64,000 nt of DNA from Sphingomonas sp. R647. GTDB lineage: Bacteria > Pseudomonadota > Alphaproteobacteria > Sphingomonadales > Sphingomonadaceae. The position numbers and the translations under genes are program-made. Where the stretch lies: assembly GCF_020177055.1 (NCBI RefSeq), contig NZ_JAIQXT010000001.1, forward strand, positions 682,001 through 746,000. Reading direction: 5' to 3'. This document shows positions 7,895 through 16,832 of the stretch, one piece after another. The notes beneath the pieces are model-generated. The model was not told the DNA's origin. It made no database searches and saw only the letters and a program-made list of their open reading frames with translations. Position 1 is the stretch's first letter. Every line of letters begins with the position of its first letter.

Positions 7895-9982
7895 ATGCCC
7901 GACCTTTCCCGCCTGCTCTCTCCGCGTTCGGTCGTGATCGTGGGTGCTTCCCCGACGCCCGGTGCGCTGGGCAACTCCGTGCTGCGCAACCTTGAGCGGC
8001 ATGGCTATGCGGGTGACATCCACCTGATCAATCCCAAGCGCGATAACATCGACGGACGGCCGTGCCTCAAGTCGATCAACGAATTGCCGCACGGCGTCGA
8101 TGCCGCAGTGCTGGCGATCCCGGGACCGGCGGTACTGGGCGCCGTGCAGGCGCTGGTGGCGCGCGGGGTCGGCGCGGCGATCATCTTCTCGGCGGGCTTT
8201 GCCGAGGGGGGCGAGGAAGGGCTGGCAGCGCAGGCGGAGGTCGCGCGGATCGCCGCCGAACATGGCATGGTGGTCGAGGGTCCGAATTGCCTTGGCATGG
8301 TCAACTATGCTGCCGGCGTGCCGCTGACCTTTGTCGAGACGCCGGTGCTGGACCTGACCGGCAAACCGGCAGTCGGCATCGTCAGCCAGTCGGGCGCGAT
8401 GGCGGTGGTGCTGGGCACGACGTTGATGGCCAAGGGGCTGGGGATCACCGTGTCGGTGTCGACCGGCAACGAAGCCGCATCGGGCGTCGAAGATTATGTC
8501 GAGCATCTGCTGAACGACCCGGCCACTCCGGCGATCGCGATGATCGTCGAGCAGTTTCGCAAGCCTGCGCGGTTCCTCACGCTGGCGGAGAAGGCGCGCG
8601 CGGCGGGCAAGCATATCGTCCTGCTTCACCCGGGCACGTCGAGCGCGGCGCGGGAGAGTGCGGCGACGCATACCGGCGCGATGGCGGGCGACTGGCAGTT
8701 GATGAAGGCCAAGGTCGAGCGCGCCGGCGTGGTGCTGGTCGACAGCCTCGAAGCGCTGGGCGATGTCGTCGAGCTCGCCGTGCGCGCCAAGCCGGTCCGG
8801 CGCGGCGGAACCGCGGTGTTGACCGAGAGCGGCGCGTTCAAGGCGCTGACGCTGGATCTCGCGGAAAGTATCGGCCTCGACCTGCCCGCGATGGATGGTG
8901 CGACGGCGGAGGCGATGCGCGCGTCGATCCCCGATTTCATCCCGGTGTCGAACCCGATGGACCTGACCGCGCAGGCGCTGGTCGATCCCGACCTGTATCG
9001 CCGCACGCTGATCCCGTTGCTGGAGGACGACAACTTCGCGGCGCTGGTGTTCGGCATCATCCAGACCGACCCGGCGACCTGTGCGCGCAAATTCCCCGCG
9101 ATCATCGATGCGGTGACGGCCCTCAACCCGCACAAGCCGGTGATCTTCGCCGGGATCGATGACGGGGCAGAGGTGCCGGCGGAATATATCGACGGGCTGC
9201 GCGCGATCGGCGTGCCGTACTTCCCCTCACCCGACCGCGCGTTCCGCGCGCTGCGGCATCTGGGCAAGCGCGCCGAACGCGATTTTGCGACGGCGGATGC
9301 CGCGCCGGTGGCGCTCGACCTGCCATCGGGCGTCATCCCCGAATATCGGGCGAAGCAGCTGCTCGGCCCGGTCGGTATCCCCTTCCCCGCTGGCGGCTTT
9401 GCAGCGAACGCGGAGGAAGCCAAGGCGATTGCTGCACGTGTCGGCTATCCGGTCGCGATCAAGGCGCAGTCGGCGGACTTGAGCCACAAGAGCGACGCGG
9501 GCGGGGTGATCCTCAACATCGCCGACGATGCCGCGCTGGAGGCGGCGTGGGAGCGGCTGTACGGCAATGTTGCGGCCTATGATTCAGCCATCGCGCTCGA
9601 CGGCGCCCAGGTCGAGGCGATGGGCAAGCGCGGGGTTGAGCTGATCATCGGCGCGCGCAACGACCCGGAATGGGGGCCTGTGATCCTCGCCGGGTTCGGC
9701 GGGGTGACCGCTGAGTTGCTCCACGACGTTCGCCTGCTCCCGCACGACCTGCCGCATGACGCGATCGTCGCGGATCTGCGCGCGCTAAAGCAAGGCGCGC
9801 TCCTCGACGGCTATCGTGGATCGCCGGCGCTGGACGTCGACGCGGTGGCGCGGCTGATCGCGGGCCTTGGTCGCGTGCTGGCGGGGACGCCGTCGATCCG
9901 TGAGATCGATCTCAACCCGGTGGTGGTCTATCCCAAGGGTGAGGGTGTCGTCGCGCTGGATGCGTTGATCCTGGCCGATTAA
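7895..9982 (+). CDS. ferA: Feruloyl-CoA synthetase, ADP-forming acyl-CoA synthetase type
   Basis: A 695-aa single-chain ADP-forming acyl-CoA synthetase. An N-terminal CoA-binding domain (SVVIVGASPTPGALGN near residue 12) is followed by two succinyl-CoA-ligase-like domains, including the THTGAMAG segment with a probable phospho-histidine. A C-terminal ATP-grasp half carries the SHKSDAGGV motif near residue 530. In Sphingobium SYK-6, FerA of this superfamily activates ferulate, unlike the AMP-forming Fcs of pseudomonads. The assignment rests on the lyase and aldehyde dehydrogenase encoded directly upstream. The 131-bp gap in front holds the inverted repeat at 7771. Other aromatic or short-chain acids remain possible substrates. 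Confidence 0.8.
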   Translation: MPDLSRLLSPRSVVIVGASPTPGALGNSVLRNLERHGYAGDIHLINPKRDNIDGRPCLKSINELPHGVDAAVLAIPGPAVLGAVQALVARGVGAAIIFSAGFAEGGEEGLAAQAEVARIAAEHGMVVEGPNCLGMVNYAAGVPLTFVETPVLDLTGKPAVGIVSQSGAMAVVLGTTLMAKGLGITVSVSTGNEAASGVEDYVEHLLNDPATPAIAMIVEQFRKPARFLTLAEKARAAGKHIVLLHPGTSSAARESAATHTGAMAGDWQLMKAKVERAGVVLVDSLEALGDVVELAVRAKPVRRGGTAVLTESGAFKALTLDLAESIGLDLPAMDGATAEAMRASIPDFIPVSNPMDLTAQALVDPDLYRRTLIPLLEDDNFAALVFGIIQTDPATCARKFPAIIDAVTALNPHKPVIFAGIDDGAEVPAEYIDGLRAIGVPYFPSPDRAFRALRHLGKRAERDFATADAAPVALDLPSGVIPEYRAKQLLGPVGIPFPAGGFAANAEEAKAIAARVGYPVAIKAQSADLSHKSDAGGVILNIADDAALEAAWERLYGNVAAYDSAIALDGAQVEAMGKRGVELIIGARNDPEWGPVILAGFGGVTAELLHDVRLLPHDLPHDAIVADLRALKQGALLDGYRGSPALDVDAVARLIAGLGRVLAGTPSIREIDLNPVVVYPKGEGVVALDALILAD

Positions 9983-9983
9983 G

Positions 9984-10009
9984 CTCCCCTCCCCCTTGTG
10001 GGAGAGGGA
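9984..10009. terminator. Short CCCTCCC/GGGAGAGGG hairpin between convergent genes
   Basis: CTCCCCTCCCCCTTGTGGGAGAGGG lies in the 37-bp gap between the CoA ligase stop and the converging MarR gene stop. It could end transcription from both sides and looks like a reduced copy of the CCCCTCCC repeat family. There is no T-run. Confidence 0.35.
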
Positions 10010-10019
10010 AATTGCAGAA

Positions 10020-10472
10020 CTAACCCGCCGCCGGATCGCGGCGTTCGATGCGGCCGAGCAGGTCGAGCAGCGTCGCACGCTCGGCCTCGCTCAATCCGGC
10101 GAGCATCTCGCGCTCATGCGCCTCGATCCGTGCGAGGCAATCGGTCAGCATCGCGCGCCCCGCATCGGTGACGGTCAGCGAAAAGGCGCGGCGGTCGGAC
10201 GGGTCGATGACCCGCGCGATCAGCTTCATATCGACCAGCTCGTTGATCAGCGACACCATATTGGCGCGCTTGATCCCGAGCACACGGCCGACCGCGCCCT
10301 GGTTGATCCCGGGGCTGCCCGACACGACCGCAAGGATGCCGACCAGCACCTGGCGCATGCCAGTCCCGTCCATCGCCGCAGCGAAATCCGCCGCAAAGGC
10401 GCCAAAGGCGCGACGCAAATGATAGCCGACCAGCGGCCCGAGCGCGCCGACCTGTTCCTGTTCCCCTGCCAT
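10020..10472 (-). CDS. MarR-family transcriptional regulator
   Basis: A 150-aa winged-helix regulator. The recognition region is INQGAVGRVLGIKRANMVSLINELVDMKLIAR, and the wing follows with DPSDRRAFSLTVTDAG. The start at 10472 (MAGEQEQ) is chosen because upstream in-frame codons encode an unlikely extension into the divergent promoter region. It converges on the feruloyl-CoA synthetase gene and is divergent from the TonB receptor gene. SYK-6 uses the MarR protein FerC, which senses feruloyl-CoA, for the ferulate genes, so this is one of two candidates for that role here; the other is at 13350-13859. Which promoter it controls is not shown. Confidence 0.8.
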   Translation of the reverse strand: MAGEQEQVGALGPLVGYHLRRAFGAFAADFAAAMDGTGMRQVLVGILAVVSGSPGINQGAVGRVLGIKRANMVSLINELVDMKLIARVIDPSDRRAFSLTVTDAGRAMLTDCLARIEAHEREMLAGLSEAERATLLDLLGRIERRDPAAG

Positions 10473-10606
10473 GCCCAAGCGTGAGCACGATTTCAGCCAC
10501 TTCGTCAATGCGGGCATCCATCCAGAGCGATAACGTTGACGATACGGATTGTTTGTGTTCATATCTATTCGAGTCGATAACGACCGATACATGGTGGGAG
10601 GATGCA

Positions 10607-13306
10607 ATGGCTGGATTCGGACGACAGTTGCGCTGTGCCGGGAGTGTTTTGGCGATCATGCTCGCCACGCAGGCGCCCGCATTCGCGCAGGACAGCGGCG
10701 AGGCTTCGCCGGCCGGGCCGGAAACGCAGCAGGCCGATGCCGAGGCATCATCCGAAATCATCGTCACTGGCAGCCGCCTGCGTGGCGCAGCACCGGTCGG
10801 CTCGACCGTCATCGCGCTGGGCCGCGAGGATATCACCGCGGCTGGAGCGATCAGCACCGATCGCCTGATTCAGCAGATCCCGCAGGTCCTCGACCTTGGC
10901 GTCAGCGAAAATTCGCGCGCGCAGGGCGGCGGCAGCGGCAACATCACCTATGGCAACACGATCAACCTGCGCGGCATCGGCCCCTATGCGACGCTGATTC
11001 TGGTCGACGGGCACCGCGCGGTGAACAACAGCCGCGCATTCGAACCTTCGGTCATTCCGACGCTCGGGCTTGAGCGTGTCGAGGTCGTCGCGGATGGCGC
11101 GTCGGCGATCTACGGCTCCGACGCAATTGCCGGCGTCGTCAACCTGATCCCGCGCCGCACGCTCAACGGCATCGAGGCGACCGCACGCGGCGGCTGGGGC
11201 GCCGATTTCGACGAATATCAGGTCGGCGTTGCGGTCGGTAAGGTATGGGACCGGGGTCAGGTGATGCTGGCCTATGAACATTCGCGCCGTTCCAACCTCA
11301 GTGGCGATGACCGCTCCTTCTTCCGCTCCGATCAGCGCGCGTTTGGCGGCAATGACTATCGCGTCACGCGCTGCGCACCCGGCACGTTGCGTGCGGGCGG
11401 TGTCGCCTATGCGATGCCGGGGCAGCTGACCCCGGCCAATGTCGGCAGCCTGGTTGCAGGCACGGTCAACAGCTGTGACGATCTGGTCGGGCAGGATCTG
11501 TTCCCGAAGCAGACCTATAACTCGGTCAACGGCACTGCGACGTTCGAAGTCACCGACTGGTTCACGGTGTTCGCCGACGGGTTTTACAGCAAGCGCGAAT
11601 ATGAGCGGCTTCCGGCCTATTTCAGCTCGACGCTGACGGTGCCACAGACCAATGCCTGGTTCGTCCGCCCGACCGGCTTTGCCGGCACGAGCTACACGAT
11701 CGACTATAATTTCCGCAACGACCTGCCCCGCGACGTCTCGCGTGGTTTTGCCGAGAACTGGCAGGTCACGCCGGGCGTCCGCTTCAAGCTGCCCGGCGAC
11801 TGGGAGCTGGAGGGTCTGTTCACCTATGGCCGCGGCAATGACCAGTCGGATCAGGTGCGTGGGCTCAACGCGACCGCGCTGAACGCGGCGCTGGCGAGCA
11901 GCAACCCTGCGACCGCGTTCGACCCCTATGGCCTTGGCCGCACGTCTGCGGCCACTCTGTTAGCGATCAGCAACTTCCTCACGCTGTCGCCGACGCTGAA
12001 CGACTTCAACGGCTATGAAGCGCGGATCAACGGGTCGATCGTCGATCTGCCGGGCGGCAGCGTGAAGCTCGCTGCGGGCTATGAAGGTCAGGAGATCGAG
12101 ACGCGGTTGGGTTCGGCACGCGGCGCGGCGGGTACGGCGGTCACCTTCCGCCAGTTCTCGCGCCGGGTCGATTCCGCCTATGCCGAGTTGCTGGTGCCGA
12201 TCTTCGGATCGGGCAACGCCACCGCCGGGTTCGAGCGGCTCGAGATCAATGCGGCGGTGCGTTACGACAAATATTCCGATGTCGGCGACACCACCAATCC
12301 CAAGTTCGGGGTCAACTGGTCTCCGGTGCGCGGGCTGGTGCTGCGCGGCAGCTATGGCACATCGTTCCGCGCGCCGCTGATCTCGCAGATTTACGGCAAC
12401 AGCAACAATCTGTTCGGCCAGAGCTATCAGAACCCGGCCGGCGGCGCGCCGCTGACCGGCTTTGCCTATTCGGGGCCGAACACCAACCTTGCGCCCGAAG
12501 AGGCGACCACCTGGTCGGTCGGCGGCGACTGGGACGTCACGCCCAATTTGCGGGTCAGCGCGACCTATTGGGACGTGAAGTACATCAATCAGGTCGACAG
12601 CTACCTTGCCGACCTCGCCATCCTGTCGCGCGAGTCCGAATTTTCCGGGACGGGCATCATCCTGCGCGGCACGGCGGCGCGTGATCGCGTACTGCAATTG
12701 CTGTCACAGGGTGTGACGCTGGCGCGCGGCACATTCCCAGGCGGCGATCCCAACAATGTCACGCTGTTCGTCGATGGCCGGAACAACAATCTGGGTCAGT
12801 CGACCACGCGCGGCATGGACTTCGTGGTGAACTGGCGCGTCCCGACCGAGAACGCGGGCACGTTCAATTTCAACGCGGCGGGCGCCTATCTCTTCCACTA
12901 TGAGACCGCCGTGTCGCCCGCAGGCACGCCGCGCAGCCGCCTCAACACGATCTACAACCCGCTCAAGTTCAAGGCGCGCGGCAGCGTGGTGTGGGATTAT
13001 GAGCCGATGCGGGTACAGCTGACCGCGACCCATGTCGGTGGCTATACCAACACCGCGATCAACCCCAATCAGAAGGTCAAGAGCTACACCCCGATCGATC
13101 TGGCGGTCAGCTGGAACCTGGGTGAAATGGGCGCGAAGTCGCTGTTCGGCGGGGTCGAGCTCGGGCTTGAGGTGCGCAATTTGTTCGACCTCCAGCCGCC
13201 CTATGTGAACGTGGCGCCGGGTCTGAATGGCGGTGGCGGCTATGATCCGTCGGCGGCCAACCCGATCGGGCGCGTGCTCGCCGCGTCGCTGCGCTTCCGG
13301 ATGTAG
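10607..13306 (+). CDS. TonB-dependent outer-membrane receptor
   Basis: An 899-aa receptor. The signal peptide ends APAFAQ, the plug domain begins around residue 55 (EIIVTGSRLRG, LRGIGPYATLILVDGH, RVEVVADGASAIYGSDAIAGVVN), and a long beta-barrel follows, ending LRFRM. Such receptors import large or scarce nutrients using the proton motive force. ATG 10607 has GGGAGGA 4 bp upstream; a longer in-frame extension from 10481 lacks a ribosome site and lies before the signal peptide. It sits between two MarR genes and upstream of the TRAP/CoA-transferase operon, so it may admit the same acid or a bulky ester of it. The ligand cannot be read from the sequence. Confidence 0.88.
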   Translation: MAGFGRQLRCAGSVLAIMLATQAPAFAQDSGEASPAGPETQQADAEASSEIIVTGSRLRGAAPVGSTVIALGREDITAAGAISTDRLIQQIPQVLDLGVSENSRAQGGGSGNITYGNTINLRGIGPYATLILVDGHRAVNNSRAFEPSVIPTLGLERVEVVADGASAIYGSDAIAGVVNLIPRRTLNGIEATARGGWGADFDEYQVGVAVGKVWDRGQVMLAYEHSRRSNLSGDDRSFFRSDQRAFGGNDYRVTRCAPGTLRAGGVAYAMPGQLTPANVGSLVAGTVNSCDDLVGQDLFPKQTYNSVNGTATFEVTDWFTVFADGFYSKREYERLPAYFSSTLTVPQTNAWFVRPTGFAGTSYTIDYNFRNDLPRDVSRGFAENWQVTPGVRFKLPGDWELEGLFTYGRGNDQSDQVRGLNATALNAALASSNPATAFDPYGLGRTSAATLLAISNFLTLSPTLNDFNGYEARINGSIVDLPGGSVKLAAGYEGQEIETRLGSARGAAGTAVTFRQFSRRVDSAYAELLVPIFGSGNATAGFERLEINAAVRYDKYSDVGDTTNPKFGVNWSPVRGLVLRGSYGTSFRAPLISQIYGNSNNLFGQSYQNPAGGAPLTGFAYSGPNTNLAPEEATTWSVGGDWDVTPNLRVSATYWDVKYINQVDSYLADLAILSRESEFSGTGIILRGTAARDRVLQLLSQGVTLARGTFPGGDPNNVTLFVDGRNNNLGQSTTRGMDFVVNWRVPTENAGTFNFNAAGAYLFHYETAVSPAGTPRSRLNTIYNPLKFKARGSVVWDYEPMRVQLTATHVGGYTNTAINPNQKVKSYTPIDLAVSWNLGEMGAKSLFGGVELGLEVRNLFDLQPPYVNVAPGLNGGGGYDPSAANPIGRVLAASLRFRM

Positions 13307-13313
13307 GCGGGTG

Positions 13314-13339
13314 CCGGGGGCGGTTTGCGCTGCCCCCGG
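13314..13339. terminator. Hairpin CCGGGGGC/GCCCCCGG between convergent genes
   Basis: A perfect 8-bp GC stem (13314-13321 with 13332-13339) and 10-nt loop lie between the TonB receptor stop and the stop of the opposing MarR gene. There is no U-tract, so termination is inferred from position. Confidence 0.5.
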
Positions 13340-13349
13340 ACGCCTGTGT

Positions 13350-13859
13350 TCAGCGATGGAAGACGGCGTACATCCGGTCGAGCGCGGCGTCGAAAATCGG
13401 GCGTTCTTCGGCGCTGAGCTGTGCCAGCACCTCGGCCTCGACCCCCTTCATGATGTTGAAGAGGTCATCGAGCGTCTTCTTGCCCTCGGGCTGGATGGTC
13501 AGCGCGTGGCGGCGGCGATCGACGGTCGAACGCTCGCGCTTCGCCCAGCCGCGCTTTTCCAGCTCGTCGACGATCTGGACCGTGATCGATTTGTCGAGGC
13601 CGACGGTGCTCGACAATTCCTGTTGCGACAGCCCCGGATTGGCCTCGATCAGCGCGAGCGAGGAGAACAGGCCGGCGCGGATGCCGTAATGCGCGCTCGC
13701 TGCGGCGAAATCGGCCGACAGCTGGTTCTGGACGCGGCGCATGCGAAAGCCGACATAATCGCCCAACCGGCCGAGCTTCAGCCCGTTTTCGGCTGCGTGT
13801 TCGTCCGGCGTTTTCGAGCGCAGTTGCGTCACGTGTGTCCCCTTGTCGCCATTTGCCAT
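13350..13859 (-). CDS. MarR-family transcriptional regulator
   Basis: A 169-aa MarR protein. The DNA-binding region is LSQQELSSTVGLDKSITVQIVDELEKRGWAKR, and the wing is STVDRRRHALTIQPEG. The N-terminal helix (LGDYVGFRMRRVQNQLSADF) is the usual dimerisation element. The gene is divergent from the TRAP transporter operon with a 98-bp AT-richer gap, an arrangement that strongly suggests it represses the TRAP/CoA-transferase operon in response to its substrate or a CoA ester. A weak inverted repeat (ATGGT...ACCAT) lies in the gap, but no convincing operator was found. Confidence 0.82.
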   Translation of the reverse strand: MANGDKGTHVTQLRSKTPDEHAAENGLKLGRLGDYVGFRMRRVQNQLSADFAAASAHYGIRAGLFSSLALIEANPGLSQQELSSTVGLDKSITVQIVDELEKRGWAKRERSTVDRRRHALTIQPEGKKTLDDLFNIMKGVEAEVLAQLSAEERPIFDAALDRMYAVFHR

Positions 13860-13957
13860 TCGTGCAATTGACAGATGGTTGAAAATATCTACGGTTTTGA
13901 TCCTACCATTCAGTTAGACCGCCCCAGCGAGAGGCTGTCAATCAGGAGAGGCAAGGC

Positions 13958-14494
13958 GTGTCCGACCCGATCACCGACGCAGCAGCGCCGCTGCACGACG
14001 AAGAGCCGCCCCCTGCCCCGGTCACGGGAATTGCCGGCAAGACGGCATTCTATATCGGTTCGGCCGGGCTGATGTTGGCGACGGCGGCGGATTCGATTGC
14101 GGTGCTGGGCCGCCACACCGGGTTCGCGCTGATCGGGTCGATCGAGATCGTGCAGGCGGCAATCGTGTTTATCGCCGCATCGTCGATGGTCGCGGTGACG
14201 CTGTCGCGCGGCCATGCTGCGGTGCATATTCTGACCGACCGCCTCTCCCCTGCCCGCCGCGCGATGCTGGCGCGGATCGCCAATCTGCTCGGCGCGCTCG
14301 CCGTGCTGCTGCTCGCCGCAGGATCGCTGATCCTGCTCGGCGACCTGTGGAACGGGCATGAGCGGTCGGAGCTGCTGCACATTCCGCTGCGCTGGTTCCG
14401 GCTGCTGATGATCGCAGCTCTGGTGTTCGTCGCGATCCTGTTCGTTCGCCATGCCTTTACCCGTGAAACGCCGGAGGCTGGTCATGGCGCCTGA
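13958..14494 (+). CDS. TRAP transporter small membrane subunit (DctQ-like)
   Basis: A 178-aa membrane protein with four predicted transmembrane segments (about residues 27-48, 62-80, 105-130 and 145-165), the DctQ topology. It pairs with the large permease encoded next to form the membrane part of a sodium- or proton-coupled TRAP importer. GTG 13958 is chosen because CAGGAGAGG lies upstream and no ATG fits. The 3' end overlaps the DctM gene by 11 bp. The cytoplasmic N-terminus is proline/glutamate-rich. This is the first gene of an operon that runs through the CoA-transferases. Confidence 0.82.
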   Translation: MSDPITDAAAPLHDEEPPPAPVTGIAGKTAFYIGSAGLMLATAADSIAVLGRHTGFALIGSIEIVQAAIVFIAASSMVAVTLSRGHAAVHILTDRLSPARRAMLARIANLLGALAVLLLAAGSLILLGDLWNGHERSELLHIPLRWFRLLMIAALVFVAILFVRHAFTRETPEAGHGA

Positions 14495-15788
14495 ACTGAT
14501 CGGCCTGATCGGCATCCTCGCGCTGCTCGGCCTGCTCACCGTTGGCGTGCCGATCGGCGTCAGCCTCGCGCTGACCGGCGTGGTCGGCCTGATGGTGATG
14601 CTCTCGCCCGAAGCCGCGCTCGTGAAGGCGGGCGTGGTGGTGTTCGAGGTCGCGAACAAATATGAATTGGGCGTCCTGCCGCTGTTCCTGTTGATGGCGC
14701 ATCTGTGCTTTGCCGCCGGGGCGAGCCGGGATTTTTTCGATGTCGCCGCGCGGTTCGTCGGGCATCGGCGCGGAGGGCTTGGCCTCGCATCGATCGCCGG
14801 CTGTGCCGGGTTCGGCGCGATCAGCGGGTCGAGCCTCGCAACCGTCGCGACCGTAGGCTCTGCGGCGCTGCCGGAGATGCGGCGTGCGGGCTATAATCCG
14901 GGCTTTGCAGCAGGCGCGCTCGCCGCGGGCGGCACGCTCGGCGCACTGATCCCGCCTTCGGGCGCGCTGATCGTGTTCGGAATCATCGCCGAAGTCTCGA
15001 TCGGTCGCCTGTTCACCGCCGCGATCATCCCGGGGTTCAGCCAGGCGCTGTTCTACATGATCGCCATCGCGATCCTGTGCTGGTTCAAGCCCGAGCTGGG
15101 TCCTCCCTCGGCGCGCGTCGGCTGGCGCGACCGGATGCGCGGGCTGCTCGGCATCATCGACATCCTCATCCTGGTCGTGTTCGTGATCGGCGGGCTGATG
15201 ATCGGGTGGTTCACCCCGACCGAGGCCGCATCGGTCGGCGTCATCGTTGCCTTCATCCTGATGGGCATTCGTGGCGCGTTCAACCGCGAGGCGATCGCCG
15301 ACAGCTTCGCCAAGACGCTGTCGACCACCGGCATGATCTACCTGATCATCTTCGGCGCGATCCTGTTTGCGACCTTCATCAGCGTGACCGGCATCGCCGA
15401 CCTGATGTCGACCACCGTGCGCGAGATGGATGCGAGCCCGATCGTGGTCGTGATCGTCATCGCGCTGATGCTGCTGGTGTTGGGGTCGTTCCTCGATGGC
15501 CTGGCGCTGATGCTGCTGACCACGCCGATCTTCCTGCCGATCGTGCTGGAGCTTGGCTACAGCCCGATCTGGTTCGGCATCTTCCTCGTCCGTACGATGG
15601 AGATCGGCTTCGTCCACCCGCCGCTCGGCCTTAACGTCTATGTCATCCAGGCGATCGGCAAGGACATTCCGCTCGGGCAGATATTCCGCGGGATCGTGCC
15701 GTTCCTGATCGCCGATTTCTTCCACCTTGCCATGATCATCGCCTTTCCGGTGGTGACGCTGTGGCTGCCCAGCGTGATGGGGGCCTGA
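14484..15788 (+). CDS. TRAP transporter large permease (DctM-like)
   Basis: A 434-aa, very hydrophobic protein with about 12 membrane segments. Typical DctM motifs are AISGSSLATVATVGSAALPEM near residue 115, GTLGALIPPSG near residue 153, and the repeated GWFTPTEAASVG and GSFLDGLALMLLTTPIFLPI regions. It carries the translocation path for a carboxylate substrate. ATG 14484 has GGAGG 6 bp upstream and overlaps the small subunit gene; a start at 14451 would add a charged extension. The binding-protein gene follows after 3 bp. TRAP systems import C4-dicarboxylates, sialic acid, keto acids or aromatic acids. Confidence 0.9.
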   Translation: MAPELIGLIGILALLGLLTVGVPIGVSLALTGVVGLMVMLSPEAALVKAGVVVFEVANKYELGVLPLFLLMAHLCFAAGASRDFFDVAARFVGHRRGGLGLASIAGCAGFGAISGSSLATVATVGSAALPEMRRAGYNPGFAAGALAAGGTLGALIPPSGALIVFGIIAEVSIGRLFTAAIIPGFSQALFYMIAIAILCWFKPELGPPSARVGWRDRMRGLLGIIDILILVVFVIGGLMIGWFTPTEAASVGVIVAFILMGIRGAFNREAIADSFAKTLSTTGMIYLIIFGAILFATFISVTGIADLMSTTVREMDASPIVVVIVIALMLLVLGSFLDGLALMLLTTPIFLPIVLELGYSPIWFGIFLVRTMEIGFVHPPLGLNVYVIQAIGKDIPLGQIFRGIVPFLIADFFHLAMIIAFPVVTLWLPSVMGA

Positions 15789-15791
15789 CCG

Positions 15792-16832
15792 ATGCGTTTG
15801 CCACTGATCCTCGCCGCGCTCGTGCTCGCCGGATGCAGCGTCGCGCCGCAGCCGACCGCGCAGCATGTGCTGACCTATGCCAGCCCCTACACCCCCACCC
15901 ACCCGTTCGGTCTGGCCGATCAGGAGTGGATGAAATGGGTCGAGGCGAAGAGCGGCGGGCGCATCGCGTTCAAGCCATTCTGGTCCGGCGCGCTGATCTC
16001 GTCGGATATGAGTATGGAGGAGGTGCGCCACGGTGTTGCCGATATCGGCCTGATCACCCCGATTTACTCGAAGGGCGGCGCGCATCTGCTGCGCGGGCAG
16101 GCGGCCTATTATGGCGGGATCAGGACGATCACCGATCAGGTGGCGGTATATGACTGCCTGGCCGACCGCTTCCCGCATTTCGAGAATGAGCTGCACGGCT
16201 TGCATGTGCTTGCGGTGCAGGGCGGGAATTTCCCCGGCGTGCTGACGCGCGACCGGCCGATCCGCAGCCTCGCCGACTTCAAGGGCCTGCGCCTGCGCGC
16301 GCAGAGCGATGCGGTCGACATCCTCAAGCAACTGGGCGCGGACCCGGTCAACATGCCGATGGGCGAGGTTTATTCGGCGCTGGCCAAGGGCGTGATCGAC
16401 GGCGTCGTCGCCCCCGCCGACACGATCCGCAGCCTGCACTTTGCCGAGGTGGCGAAGCATTTTACCACCATCCGCTTCAGCCGCGGTGCCTATCCCGCGC
16501 GGGCGATGTCGGAAAAGACCTGGCGCACGCTCCCGCCCGACCTGCAGGCGATCCTGACCGAGGGGCGCAAGGTGTGGGAGGAAGCGCTGAACCGCCAGCT
16601 GCTCAAGGCCGAGCAGGCGGGGATCGATTACGGGAAGAAGGAAGGGATCACCTTCTCCAGCATCCCCGCGCCGGAACAGCGCGCGTTCGACGCGCTCTAC
16701 AACAAGGATGCGCGCATTCAGGCCGAGCGGCTGGGCAAGATCGGGATCGATGCGGTGCCGATCTATGAGGAAGCACAGCGGTTGATCGCGGGCGGCGATA
16801 TTCAGTGTAGCGCGAAGGTGGCGGGACGATGA
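15792..16832 (+). CDS. TRAP transporter substrate-binding lipoprotein (DctP-like)
   Basis: A 346-aa DctP-family binding protein with a lipoprotein signal (LAGC lipobox at residues 12-15), so it is probably anchored in the periplasm rather than free as in classic DctP. The family core is clear: the RLRAQSDAVDILKQLGADPV segment, where an arginine usually grips the substrate carboxylate, followed by MPMGEVYSALAKGVIDGVV. It overlaps the first CoA-transferase gene by 4 bp (ATGA), tying uptake directly to CoA activation. The substrate should therefore be a carboxylic acid that is then made into a CoA ester. Confidence 0.87.
   Translation: MRLPLILAALVLAGCSVAPQPTAQHVLTYASPYTPTHPFGLADQEWMKWVEAKSGGRIAFKPFWSGALISSDMSMEEVRHGVADIGLITPIYSKGGAHLLRGQAAYYGGIRTITDQVAVYDCLADRFPHFENELHGLHVLAVQGGNFPGVLTRDRPIRSLADFKGLRLRAQSDAVDILKQLGADPVNMPMGEVYSALAKGVIDGVVAPADTIRSLHFAEVAKHFTTIRFSRGAYPARAMSEKTWRTLPPDLQAILTEGRKVWEEALNRQLLKAEQAGIDYGKKEGITFSSIPAPEQRAFDALYNKDARIQAERLGKIGIDAVPIYEEAQRLIAGGDIQCSAKVAGR

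Noticed and set aside
10481..10606. Longer N-terminus for the first TonB receptor
   Set aside because: The sequence before 10607 is the divergent promoter region; GGGAGGA and a signal peptide support 10607.
13875..13909. ATGGT...ACCAT inverted repeat as the operator of the second MarR protein
   Set aside because: Arms of 5 bp separated by 25 bp do not fit MarR operators; not listed as a feature.
14457..16460. A 667-codon open frame on the minus strand opposite the TRAP transporter genes
   Set aside because: Its product is rich in His/Asp/Arg/Gln low-complexity sequence with no domain. The opposite strand encodes clear DctM and DctP proteins; it is a shadow of GC-rich codons.
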